NCBI GenBank assembly: GCA_020091685.1
Contig: CM034604.1
Coordinates: 1,519,828 to 1,583,827, forward strand
DNA length: 64,000 nucleotides
From: Lutjanus erythropterus
Lineage: Eukaryota; Chordata; Actinopteri; Lutjaniformes; Lutjanidae
Direction: 5' to 3'
Of the stretch, positions 44,691 to 57,000 are shown piece after piece. The notes under the pieces were generated by a model that was not told the origin of the DNA, ran no database searches, and saw only the letters and a program-made list of their open reading frames with translations. Each line of letters opens with the position of its first letter. The stretch's first letter is position 1. The translations under genes were made by a program, and so were the position numbers.

Positions 44691-46094
44691 AATGGGACTT
44701 GTATAAATGCAAGAGGAAGTGATGAGCCTTTTATATTTGTTTCCAGACAAGTGTGTAGACAAAAAGCTGAACCCACCCACACATCAGGAAGTGATGTGAT
44801 CATGGCAGTAATGTAATGACTGCCTCTTAAAGGGGGACTCCGCTCATTTAATATTACACCTCCGTGAAGGTAAAGGAGCTGTGAGAGACAGATTTGATAG
44901 GAATGTGATCATTCTCTTACTGTGAAGAAGTCCACAATCAATTCTATCTGTTTGCTTTATTGTTCTTACAAAGTCCTCGGGATATTTTCCAAGTACACCT
45001 AATTTTTGCCCTCAAAAGAGATGTTAATTTGAATTATATGTGCTAAACATTTTACAACTTTTCTAAAAATATCTGAATCTCTGGGAACTCCCATGAGTAA
45101 TGAAACAACGTTCCTTTATCATTCCGGCATTTCACACTAATATCCACAATGTGAACAGAAATATGATGTAGGTGAACAGATCATTAACCACAGTGGCGAT
45201 ACTGAAGTGAAGTTTCCTCCAGTCTCACATGTGGCTTCAGAGAGACATGAGCACGGTACCACGGTCAGTTTATCAGAGATATGAAGGGATCCCACTGTGG
45301 ACTCATCTCATCAACATGATGAAGGACAAATGGACAAAAATATTCAAATATGGAGGGGCCTGATTTATTTACAGTACATGCTGTATATTTACAGGAACAC
45401 TTAGTGTTATAATGTTAACTTTATCAAAAGACATACATGCATATCAAGTAAAAGTTTGGTCCTGAGACACATCTTATATCTCACTTATCTAGAAGCCAAA
45501 CATCTCAAGTTGCACTGCTTGTATTCTTCCTCTTCCTCACTGAGGTTGGTCAGTTTTCTATTTTATTGGTTTGACCAAACTGTAAACTTTTTGATGATGT
45601 GTGTCTTTTCATGTGTTAATGTTTGCTAACTTTGCCATGAAATATGTGAGAAATACAGCCTGACCCGGCGCAAACCCGTCACGTTCAGGCACAGATCTCA
45701 AGCTCGACGGTGAATATCGTAGCATTTATATTGATTTATCCAGTAAAACATTACAGCACCATTTAGTTGTATCTACTTGCTTCTTTTTTAACTCAAAGAG
45801 CTCTGATAAGTTTAGAAATTTGAACTCAAATGTGTGAGTTTTCACAAGTTAAATTTACAGTAATTCATCATGTTGACTATTTCAGACTTTTGTCAGATGA
45901 GTTTGAGTCTGCAACTTATCTGTTGAATTAAAGAGAGAAAAACGCCTGTGGGGAGCTGGAGAAAAAAATAGTTGCTGCAGGTTTTTGAGTTTGAGAGACA
46001 CTTTAAACCATGATAGATAATATAGATAGATAATTATTTAGATATTAGATAATATATTCAAATCCCAACTTAAATGTAGACACCTTTCGTGGTA

Positions 46095-46440
46095 AACAAG
46101 ACAGGCAATTTATTACTGATGCTTCTATATGAACTACATAAGTAAACAAGACTATCTGCGAGAAGATTGGCTGTTTCTATATATTTCTATCTTAATGTCT
46201 GTCACCAGGTCAGATTCTCCTTAAAATCAGATTAAATCAGACTGTTTACATTTTCCCAGGCAAAGTTACATTGAGTTGTACGTGATCCAGTTAAAAAGGA
46301 GCAGGAGGATATTTTTATTTAGATTTTATTATTATTGTATTTATTTTTGATGTTGTATTTTGTGGTTTTTACTGTGGAAACACTTTTGTCCACAGAGGGC
46401 TCCAAAACACAATATGAAAATTCCACATCGTAGTTTTGTA
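46095..46440 (+). repeat. Dispersed repeat, copy B (homologous to 32300-32650)
   Basis: Same order of shared blocks as copy A, including 'ttactgatgcttcta', 'tacattttcccaggc', 'taaaaaggagcaggaggat', 'tattttgtggt' and 'ggaaacacttttgtcca'. Superfamily unknown. Confidence 0.6.
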
Positions 46441-46738
46441 TATCTTTGCCATTTTCCCATGAAGCTCAAGTCTGAGTCTCTGAAGCTTTGAATGCCTTCA
46501 CACTTGTTATGTCTCTTGTGGTGGCCTTGAGGACGGCCTATACAAGGCAGATTTACACCTTTTATCTAACATTTTGTCAATGAATGAGTAATTTTATTCA
46601 GTAACTTTGGCCTCAAATAAACTGAACCATTACAGAGGAATAGAGGGGATTTTTGTTGTTGTTATGAGGGGTCACACATTTTACATTTTATTTTATTTGA
46701 ACTTATCAACTTAACTTTTATTTTAACTCATGTTGTTT

Positions 46739-46739
46739 T

Positions 46740-46810
<71 letters not shown>
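46739..46810 (+). repeat. (GATA)n microsatellite, 18 units
   Basis: 72 bases of perfect TAGA repeats. Confidence 0.98.
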
Positions 46811-46945
46811 CAAAAAATACATTCAATAAATACAAAGACAATAAATAAAAAATATATATGAAAAGTACACAGGATGCACAAGGTAAGCCCAGTGGTAATG
46901 TGATTAAATCAGTGAATAAATAGGGTGGAGATCAATGGACCTTGG

Positions 46946-47022
46946 ACAACAACAACAACAACAACAACAGTAATAATAATAATAACAACAACAACAACAA
47001 CAACAATAACAACAACAACACA
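46946..47022 (+). repeat. (AAC)n / (AAT)n compound microsatellite
   Basis: AAC triplets with an AAT interruption. The minus strand reads as a Val/Ile-rich spurious frame. Confidence 0.95.
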
Positions 47023-47867
47023 TTTAAATATATGTAGAGCATAACAATATAATAAATATGTAATTATGGCTGCTGGAATTAACAGTAATAATAGCAGTAG
47101 CAATAGTGGTAATATAATATGATAGAAAAGCATAGAATATATTAAGAATAAGAATGTAGGATATGTAATAATAATGTCATATATGTATAATGTACTAGCA
47201 CAATACATAAATATGTATTCTGATAATATAATACACACATAACCACAAGTAGAAATATGAATACAAATTTCAATTCAATATCAATTTACAAATTGCAAAG
47301 TGAGCGAACAGAAGAAAAAACGATCAGTTTCAGTTTCATATGTAGGCTGAAAGACAGTCATTAACTGAAACAGAAACAGTTGTGTAGGAGGCTTAAAACT
47401 GGGTGAGGACCAGCCAACTCTGCTATATTTGTTCTTTAATAAGTCATTTGACCTTTCACCTCATTAAGTCGCTGTCCTGCTGTGTTTCACTGTCATGTGG
47501 TGGAACCTGCTACCACCTGATGGACACTGAGAGTACTGATCTATGTCAGTGTGCAGAGCAGAGTGATGTCTGCATGTAGTGTCAGAAAAAGAAATAAAAA
47601 AGTAAAAGCCTTGCGCGGCTGCAGGTTTGCACAAACCTGTTTCCAAAATCACAACATTCACAGTTTTGCACAGACACACAGAAACAAGAAGAGTCCACCA
47701 AAATGTGTTATAAAAGTGTCTCTGTAGAAAGAAAAAGAAACTGAGAGCAATGCTGAAACATTTCTTTGTACATTCTCTCAGAAATCCTCATCCTTTCATG
47801 TATGCACTTACTTGAGGGTTACAGATTACAGATCCTATGTGGCATTACATTTTCCAATGTGATTTAT

Positions 47868-47930
47868 GTCGGCTCAGTGGTCATATATGCATGTGTGCTG
47901 GGAACGCCCTCGTGGTTCGATTCTGGATCT
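47868..47930 (+). repeat. Possible tRNA-derived SINE head
   Basis: GGCTCAGTGGTCATATATGC resembles a pol III A box and GTGGTTCGATTCTGG a B box, spaced about 45 bases apart as in tRNA-derived SINEs. Spacer text does not fold as a good tRNA, and a SINE tail could not be defined. Confidence 0.35.
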
Positions 47931-48204
47931 CTCTCACAGACTTGGCTTGTACTTAATGAGGACTCCTCTTCAGATTAGTCTTTGCAGCAGAAACACATTC
48001 TCTGGGCTGGTCTTGGCCTTGAGATGGCACCCTTCCCACACATTCCTTGGCTTGGCAACAGCGGACCAGCTCTCTTCTTGAACTTGTCCTAACGGAGCAG
48101 TCCCCAGCCTGAATGCAAGGGGCCCGCCTGAACACTCTCTCGGTGTGGGATACAGCTCACAATTTAGTTAAAAAAGGGCGTGCAAGGGAGAGATCCAGGG
48201 CGGG

Positions 48205-48248
48205 GTGTGTGTGTGGTGTGTGTGGTGTGTGTGTGTGTGTGTGTGTGA
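48205..48248 (+). repeat. (GT)n microsatellite with GG interruptions
   Basis: About 44 bases of GT repeats with two TGGTG breaks. Confidence 0.93.
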
Positions 48249-48454
48249 GGCTGCTGTTTGGAGGGTGGAGGTGTGGAGAATACAGGGGTTTGACGACTTT
48301 TAGTTCTCCACCATTGCACAAGCTTACTTTGTGTGTGTATGTGTGTGCCACAGGACATCTGGGAGTGAAAAAGACTGTTTAAGATTTAAGATGAATAAAA
48401 GCAGCTTTCTTTTTAACAATTTTCAATAATATTCTGCCTAAAAGTATCACTTTT

Positions 48455-48540
48455 TTCTTTAGAAAAGCTGCCATGAAATCCAACATTTTAGGCCACAACA
48501 ATCCCAAAAACATCCTGAGAAATCCCAGAGGGTCTGATAA
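48455..48540 (+). repeat. Fragment of the CAGTCCCTCCAGGA family (right end)
   Basis: GAAAAGCTGCCATGAAATC, TTTTAGGC-ACAACAATCCC and AAATCCCAGAGGGTCTG match the right 80 bases of the 13333-13808 element. Confidence 0.7.
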
Positions 48541-49256
48541 CATGACAAAGGATCCTATGTTCCTATGATTTTTGGTTTTTTTTTAACACATTACTGTATT
48601 ATGTTTTTTAGAACAGACAGAACACATCACACATGACAGCTAGGACTGGTACAAGCAGATCATAGACCATATGGAATTAAGGTTGCTGTGCAGTCTGGGA
48701 AGTAGTTTAGAAAAGGCACCCATAACTCCTCAGAAACTCTCTCATTCCCCTTCAAAACTGAGTTTAAGCGCTCTATCAGCAAAACTTTAAAGATTTCTCC
48801 GTACCACTGCTTCACTGTTGGAGGTCTGGGCTTAATTCACCGAAACAAAACTATGTCCCTTTGTTTAAGTATGTACAGTGACGTGATTAGACTGTCATCC
48901 ATTTGTGTTCATTGTGAAAATTCATACAAAAATCAGATTAGTTCAAGAATAATTGATGTCACATAAACAAAGTGACTTAAGATTAACTTTGCATTTAATG
49001 CAGTCCCCCTACAGTCCTCCTGTCTCCTGGACAAATAACAAGGTGAGGGGGTGAAACCTGTCATATTGATGGTGCATTCTGGATGCAAATCTAGTTTATT
49101 ACAAATAGATAAATGCATAAACACATATCAATAAAAAATATGCACAGCTGCTTGCAAACGATTCAAATGTTTTGAATTTAAAGTTCATCATATACAAATA
49201 TTATCTGGTTTTATTCTGTAACCTACACATAGCATCCTGGATGTTACTTAACATAT

Positions 49257-49302
49257 CAGAATCAGAAACACTTCATTGATCCCCAGGAGAAATTGGGTCA
49301 CA
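49257..49302 (+). repeat. Short fragment of a common fish repeat (TTCATTGATCCCCAGGAGAA)
   Basis: The phrase 'cttcattgatccccaggaga' and 'aattgggt' resembles a tail motif found in many fish retroposons. Only about 46 bases are recognisable. Confidence 0.4.
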
Positions 49303-49452
49303 TTATAGTTGATCTAATTCTAACATAAGCATAGAGAAATGTTCAGAAAAACTGAAAATAAGAAACAAGGAACAATGTGTACAGATATGTCCATAAACCT
49401 ACAATATATGACAACAGTATCGATGAAAATACTGGGAAATGTGACCTATAAA

Positions 49453-50417
49453 CAGTGGTGGACAGTAGTGAAGTACATTTACTTAAGTACTGGAAACTTA
49501 TTACTTTCACTCCACTACATTTCAAAGACAAATATTATACTTTTGACTCCACTACATTTCTAGGAAGATTGTTGTTACTTTTCGACTGAGCTTTGAAGTC
49601 AGCTGTTGGTGTTTTTTCTTTTCTAAAATGCAATTGGTCACATGCTGTGTTCCTCACAGAAGGAAACCAATCACAGTAGCTCCTCTCAAATGGGATTGAT
49701 GTAAAAGTGGAAATACATCATCCAGGCGCTCTGTAACAAGAACAAGCAAGCTCTCCCTCTTTCATTCAAACAAAAAGCTGTAATGGTGACGGCAGGAGAA
49801 AGACTAAATTAAATCTCAAGATGTTATTATAATTATTCATTATTCCAGGTAGCTTTTAAAGTTGGATTGTTTTTATCGGGGTGAAAAATACCACATAATT
49901 CATGTATATATACTGCCTCTGAAGACAGAAAGAAATCTCAGTTATTTAACAGACTTGGAGAAATCCTTACAGTTATCTTCAATCTGCTTTTATGCAGTTA
50001 TTTTAATACAGTTACATCAGAAAATGACAATAACTGTCCTTTTTGTTTTTGATTGTATTTCTATGCTGAAGTTTTTATAGTTGTTTCTATAGACTTTGTG
50101 TAGCAGAGTGGTTCTACAAGCATCAATGCATCATGAGGTGGTTTCAGAGTTACAAGCTTCTGTAAATGCAACATGAAAACAATACAACATGTATTGATAT
50201 TAGAAAATGTACTTTGTACTTTGTACTTTTGAATACTTAAGTATTTTTAAAAACACGTACTTTTGAATACTTAAGTATTTTTAAAACCAAGTACTCTAGT
50301 ACTTTAACTCAAGTAAAATTTTGACTGAGCAACTTTCACTTGTAGTTGAGTAATATTTGACCAGGAGTATCTATACTTTGACTCAAGTACTGGGGTTGAG
50401 TACTTTGTCCACCACTG
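49453..50417. mobile_element. Non-autonomous hAT element, CAGTGGTGGACA family, with exact 8-bp target duplication (965 bp)
   Basis: The left end CAGTGGTGGACAGTAGTGAA and the right end read inverted, CAGTGGTGGACAAAGTACTC, are clear inverted repeats. Both flanks are CCTATAAA (49445-49452, 50418-50425), an exact 8-base duplication as hAT elements make. Sub-terminal DNA is packed with AAGTAC/GTACTT words, and a 30-base unit is repeated in tandem around 50226-50290. No transposase. A diverged relative lies at 15313-16153. Confidence 0.92.
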
Positions 50418-50821
50418 CCTATAAATGTGTTGAATATAAATGTTAGATTAGTATAAAATATGTACATAAATTCTCTACTTACTGAAAATAAAAAATGTGG
50501 TGTACTTACTTGGACATTTGATTTTCCACCACATCCCTCACCTGTTGAGAGAAGTTAGCCTTCAAGGCTTTCTGTCAGAAAGTCTTTCTTGGGTAGGTTT
50601 AAAGAGAAAAATCGTGGTTTGAGTTACAATAGCAAGATTTCTGTGAGAAAGCCCAGAAGGCTAATTTCTCCCATGTGCCATTCCTGGACATGAGGCACTC
50701 TACTGCAGTTCAAAGTCTGTGTTGATGTTAGCCTATAGCTCCCCTAGTGGACAGTCTGTTGCGAACCTCATCTTCTTAATGGAAAACGTGGTGTCATGTG
50801 GTCTGTGTACCTTTTCACACT

Positions 50822-50920
50822 AGATGGCGGTAATTCACTGTGAAGCCGGATGTTAACCACAATTCCACTAAAGAAGAGGGGGAAAATGCAATGTTGTCTT
50901 CCGCTGATTCAGTTCACGTG
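50822..50920 (+). promoter_or_regulatory. rpf2 promoter: YY1-like and E-box motifs, no TATA
   Basis: AGATGGCGG (50822-50830) resembles a YY1 site and CACGTG (50915-50920) is a canonical E-box 59 bases upstream of the rpf2 ATG. No TATA box is seen. YY1 and Myc sites are usual at ribosome-biogenesis promoters. Function is inferred. Confidence 0.55.
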
Positions 50921-50978
50921 GAGGAACCACTGCGTGTGTCCTCGTGTTGCTGAGCGGGACACGAAGACAGACAGAGAC

Positions 50979-51001
50979 ATGACACAGTTAGACGGTGTAG
51001 T
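50979..51001 (+). CDS. rpf2: rpf2 coding exon 1 (23 bases)
   Basis: ATG with G at -3 encodes MTQLDGV plus two bases of Val8; donor GT|GTAAGT. It was found by matching the short RPF2 N-terminus and the phase needed by exon 2; it is 4.3 kb from exon 2. Confidence 0.88.
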
Positions 51002-54000
51002 GTAAGTTTGACTCTTCATTCACTTTGTATGAATTCATGTTTATTAGCTGCACACTTAGCTCGTTCAGTGCCTGTGAAGCTAACTTTGTGAAGGCTGCTA
51101 GCGTTAGCTTAGCATGAAGTTTGTCAGCTAATTAGCTTAATGTTGACAGTAAATCACGCTCATTATAATGTGAAGTTGAATTCATCAGGATGTTTTGAAT
51201 CGCTCGTTAGTATCACATAATGTCAAACGAGAGCTGAACTGATTGAAACATGTAGCTAACATACGTACAGTAGAATGTTGAAGTCATGACCCGCCCTATT
51301 CCGCCTCTGATTGGGTAGTAGTATATGCTTCCGTTGGTTTGGGTTGGTTAGGATTAGGCACGAGGAGTGAGATTGGCTAAGAGTATCAATTTGATCCAAT
51401 TAGAGGCAGCGTAGGGCGGGTCTTGCACTCACCATGCTGAAAAAGAAAAAAAAAGATCGCACGTAGTAACGTTATATTGTATATGTAGAGTTAACTTGTG
51501 GTTGTCGTTGATGATTCAGTAGTGAGGTTAATTCTTCATACTTTGGTGACGTTCCAACATGAATGATGCTCAGACTGAAATACCAGTTAATACCAGAGAA
51601 CAGTGGTGTTGTGTTAAATCTGCATCATAGTCTACTGAAAATTTCTTGGACCTGATAATGTTGTTTCCTGTGAACTCATATGATTACAATGTCATGGACT
51701 GGCTAACTTGAGGCTTTTTGTAAAATTGATTAATAAATAAATATTTATATCATGATCATTGAAATGATTGAATCTGAACACTAAAAAGAAGCAATATCAT
51801 AGTCATTAACAGTCTTTGGAAATTAGTTAGCTCATTATGCTCATTACTTAAATTGCCCAACATGCATCTCATAGCAACTAAGTTGAATTTTCGTCTGATA
51901 AGTGTACAGATGAGATATTAATCATTAAGGTTCTTAGGAAACAACATTGCCGTGTTTAATATTGGCCATATATGAGTTTACAGTAATTTTCAAATCACAG
52001 GAGGCGCAATTTTTTTAAAGGTGAGATACAATGTTAAAAACAAACAAACAAACAAACAACTATTAAATGAATGAATGTGGTGAGTTAGTGGTGAGTTAGA
52101 GATGTCCTGTCCTATACATCATTACATAATCACACCACAGTCATTTAAACATATTTTTCAACCAAAATAAGAATAATGATGTAAAAATCATCATTACCTT
52201 TAATATTGAAAATCAAATTGCAATATCAGTTGACATAATTGCAATTTGGTATTTGTTCAAAATTGTTCAGCCCTATTAATAATAGATATTACTCTGATTT
52301 GTACTTGTCATATTTTTCATATGTCCAGTTGGTTTGGATGATAAATTTAGTCAGTAGAAGCAATGAATTCCTCAGTGCTGCTGTACTGGCCAAGCAGAGT
52401 TCTTTTGATAAATCTGTAGTTCTTTTTGCATCTAGTGATGTCACAATGATGTAGTTTCTGTTAAGGAAGACCCAAAGGCTGTTTCAGCCTTGATTTCAAG
52501 TCTCCTTCTCTGTGTAGCCAGGGTGTGTGTTAGATGAATATTTTAGTCACCTACTGTTAGTCCAACAAAGTAACAGCTATAGGCTAGGGTGGTGATACAC
52601 AGCAACATAGGCGTCATAAGCTCATGTGCAATGCATCCTGATACATAAAGGCACTGCCAGCACTTTCTTGGCTAATATAGCTGCACTTATGAATTGCATC
52701 ACTGCTTCAATTAGCTACATTTATCAACACTGATTGGACTTCTACATGTGAAGTGTTGAATTGATCCTTTAAACAAGGCTCTGTCAGCTTCCCCCAGCAA
52801 AAGTATGTTTGCAGGTTAAATAATGCCCCAAGCAACTGCTACACTATGGAGGGAGCTGTCATTAATTTAGGTGTTATATCCTTATGCCACCAGCAATGGT
52901 TGTGAAATGGTAATCTGATTACAATATGACCATATACCCACATAACAACACTGGACCGGCCCAGTGTCTAAAAGATGACATTTTACAGTTTGGGAAATGT
53001 CTGATGTGAAAAATCAAATATTTGTTCAGAATTCTGTCACTGAGACATTTTTCATCAGGGCCAAATAGGACGTGTGTGTTTTAACAACAAACTGTGCAGG
53101 ATTTTCTCTCAAGAATTGCATAGACTCGTAATACTCCCATAATCCCTGTAAATCATCACCCACAACCCAGCAGAAATGTGTGGTGGCACCTGCAGAGATC
53201 CTGCCCCATACCCTCTTATTTCTCAGTATTTTGCTGTGCCCAGGAGGCTTTACAATCAGCTGTCTTTCTGGTGTGTTTACAGACGGTAACTGACAAATCC
53301 TATGGATTCTCCATTTAATGAAGTATTTGGTTAAGGTTTAGTTGAGGCTGACATCTGCAGCTAATTTGTCTTGTCCAACATTGGTTGTACGTGTCTCCCA
53401 GATCTGGGCCACACCAGTGTTGCTATGTGGACAGCTATCTGCCCTGTTTAATTTGAGGGGTCAGATAACATTTTTAGTATAAGTTTGTCCCTGTTTTATT
53501 TGCAAGGTTCAATGTTAATGTTTCTTTTTTAAAACTCACCTACTTGAACAAGTGTGTCAGAAATCTCCTTGTTAGAAGTCAGTTTTTCTCACCTTTGTAC
53601 AAATGTTTTATTAGTTTTAATTAGAGCTGCACAATATATCGTTTGAGCATCGTCATCGCAATGTACGTGTGCGCAATAGTCACACTGCAGGTCCTGTGAT
53701 GTAGGAGGCAAACGAACTAAACGTGTTCTCATCTAATTTAAGGGTACCTGACACACACTGTGTGCAGCGATCCACCAATCACAATCGTTCTTAATCAGTT
53801 TGCCAAAGCAGACCACGCCCCTGCATATGGAGTGAGTCGCAAGATCAGTGCAGGTTAATTGTCCACAAGATGGCAGCAGTAACATAAAGTGCTATTCAAG
53901 TCATCTGGTGAAAATTCCTGTATTTTTTCATATCACAATATATATCACAGGGTTAAAAAAAATCGCAATGTCAGTTTTTTCCAATATCGTGCAGCCCTAC

Positions 54001-57000
54001 TTTTAATTAAATAACAACAGAGACTTAATTTATTTGTCATATTTAATCTAGGACTGCAACATCTATAAAAGGTCAGAAAATAGTGAAAAATGTTCATCCC
54101 AGAAGTAAAGTATTTTGTCTGTCCAAAACTCAGAGATATTCATGTTAACATGATAATAAACTGGGAAAAATGTGAAATCTCCATATTTGAGGGGCTGAAA
54201 GCAACATTTTCTGCTATTTTGCAGGAAAAATTACTATAATCTTTTATCAAAATGTCTTAATAGTTTAATTCTTATTCTTTCTGACCAATTGCCACGCTGA
54301 GCAAATGAATTGCAGATTTACTTGCCCAACATGGCATTTCACTTTCCCTGGCAAGTGGGCAAGCCTTATTGTTGAGCCCTGATTTTCCTGGCAAAATGCA
54401 GTGTTAAATTAAATGAAGAGGCACCATCACAGGGTTAATGTTTCATTTTAATTAACAATTCTTTTAAATATCAGTAATTGGATTTTTTTCTATGAACTTG
54501 TTCCTTTAGTTTATAAATAAGAGATATTCTCACCAAGAAACTGAAGCCTAGAATAATGTTCATTTAGATCTTCTATTATGATCATATTGTGAGATTTAAA
54601 AAAAATCATCTGAAATAAGGAAAGTATTATCTTTTTCCTCATTTGCAATGCTATAATATTGGTCATTATGACTCTATAAAGGATGATCATATAGGATAAC
54701 TTTTTTGAACTTTAGAACTTAAACTTTTTTTGGTTGATTAATATTTCAGCCATTCCTTTCAACAATATTATACTTCCTCTAGATCACAACACTTTAAAGC
54801 TTTCAAACAGTTTAATACTTAATAAGAGTTTAACTTGTCAAAGGATTGAAACATATTAGAGATTAAAGGAGTATTCATGTGTTTTTTGCTCTTGCGTACA
54901 CCATAGCTCATGAACAGTCGATCAAACTGGTCAGATTGTCAGTTTGTACAACAACCAACAATAAGCAGCAATATCAGAGTTTAAACTCAGAGAATCTGGC
55001 ATATTTTGGGCCCCAGGAAGACAAGCTGATGGGTATCCTAATAAATTAATTAAAAAAAACAAAAACAAAATACAAATTTCTCTTTTTAAGATTGTTTTTG
55101 GGTAGTGTTATGCCTTTATTAGACAGCAGAGGCAGACAGGAAACAGGGGAGACGGAGGGATTTGACATCCAACAATGGTCACAACCCTCTCTCTGCTCAT
55201 TTCTTTTTAAAAGCTGACATATGTCGTGACTCTGACAGCCTCTTATTTAGCTTTGTTTGTTTTTTACTGTATCTATGAACAGCACTGGCAGTTTGTTATC
55301 TCCCTGTGTTTGTGTGTATCCTCAGGAAACCCAAGACAAAGCGCTCCAAGCGCTTCTTGGAGAGCAGAGCGCCCAAACTGATCGAGGATGTGAAGACGGC
55401 CATGATTATGAAAGGAGGGAACACCAGTCAAACAGTCACACAGGCCCTGAAGGACATCGTAAGTAACCTGATGATGCATTCAGCAGGAAATTGACTTATT
55501 TCACATGATGCACAGGCTGTTATAAAGGTTAATAATCCTCTTTATCAGTCTCCAGGTGTTGAGATACCAGACAACTTTTAAACAGTCACATCCCATCATC
55601 AGTTTAAATCCCATCATCACAAACTGTTTGCTCAAACAGAGATAAATTTAAAGTTTATCGCCACTGTCTTTTCCATTTCCTTCCTCAATCTACAGGCTGA
55701 CCTCGGTGTGATCCGCTGTGATCCCTGATTAACAAAATCAACAAGACAAACATGTTTAAAGGTCACGTAGACTTTCTAAATGAAATAAAAGGTTTTAGCT
55801 GTTGAAAGAGCCTGTTTAGGATCTGTGGTTTCGCTTCCCATTTGTTCAAAAACGGTTTCCAGCAGTTTCCATGACTCCTGCCCACAGTCTTCACAAAGTG
55901 ATTAATATGATATGATTAAATTTTGTTGTTAAATTAGTAAAAGAATATCAAAGAAGCCCTGACTGTGAAATAATGGAATCTGACTGTTTTGGGTCTCATG
56001 TGTACAAACTAGGCTGTAGTGATGTAGAGGAGTTCAACCACATTTGTGATTTAGCTGACATATAAAACTGTGAACTGGTTAGAAAATATGTATTGACCTT
56101 ATGAATGCCTTTTTTTGCTGCAGTATGCCCTGAAGAAGCCCAATGCTGTGCTGTACAAGAAGTAAGTGTTTTATATTTCAGAAATGTACTAATGTGTTTG
56201 GATTGATTTGTTTTTTGATTTTAGGATACATATGTTCTGTTCTCTTTGGGCAAAACATTGTTAACATTAAACATTATTAGAACTATTTTCCTGTTCAAAT
56301 AAAATGCTCGCAAACAAAAATAAAATCTAAAATTTTTCAGTTTAGCACCACACTGAACGCCTCATGTTTTACCTGTGCTGTCAGCAGCTCGGCAGGAGAG
56401 GTGCTCTAAGATGTGCTGGGATATTGTAACTCAACTGTGATCGGGATGATAAACACTTTGATTTCTTCTGACTTTGTTGAAATCTGATGTTTTCACATCA
56501 CATAATGCAAAGACAAGTTAATTACAGAGTCAGAAAAAGTAAATATGCACATCCCAGGGTACCATGGAGCATCTGCACTGTCTGCTCTTCACAGCAACAC
56601 TGTTTTTTTGTTTGTTTTTTTTTTTTACAAAGAAAGAATCAGCCTAATGTGTTGAATTCACAAGAAAGCAAAAATGATTGAGAATTTTCTGTGGCTGTTT
56701 CTCAGAGTTAACTAAGTTTTTATCCTCATTTCAACAACTCTCAAAACTGTGTGATATTGTGAGGATCTTGGGGTTACTGGTTCAATGGTGAAATCAGTCG
56801 ACACAGACAAACATCTGCTGCTTATCTTTGGCAGGAAACACATCATTTGCATGACACTGAGCCGAGTGGAAATCAGACAGCGTGTATCGTGTATTTACAG
56901 GATGTCTTTTGAGTAGGCAGTCCTTCACTGTGGCTCAGGACACACTGCGTACACACTGCTGAAAGAATGTGGTCACATGCTGCCCAGACCACCTCTGACT

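Larger units (their letters stand above)
43851..50820. other. amd1-rpf2 intergenic region (7 kb), no gene recognised
   Basis: Human has GTF3C6 in this interval, but no frame or exon-like segment recalling it was seen on either strand. Contents are an inverted-repeat element (44047-44690), a dispersed repeat (46095-46440), GATA and AAC microsatellites, a possible SINE head (47868-47930), a (TG)n tract and the 965-base hAT element (49453-50417). Segments 44700-46090 and 50418-50820 show nothing identifiable. Confidence 0.75.
51002..55325 (+). other. rpf2: rpf2 intron 1 (4.3 kb)
   Basis: Donor GTAAGT, acceptor tatcctcag. Contains a MITE ending at 52275, a (CAAA)n tract and the nested hAT/dispersed repeat block at 53507-54384. 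The rest (52280-53500, 54385-55320) shows nothing identifiable. Confidence 0.85.

Noticed and set aside
46909..47238. 109-codon minus-strand frame rich in Val, Ile and Leu
   Set aside because: Created by AAC/AAT microsatellite repeats.
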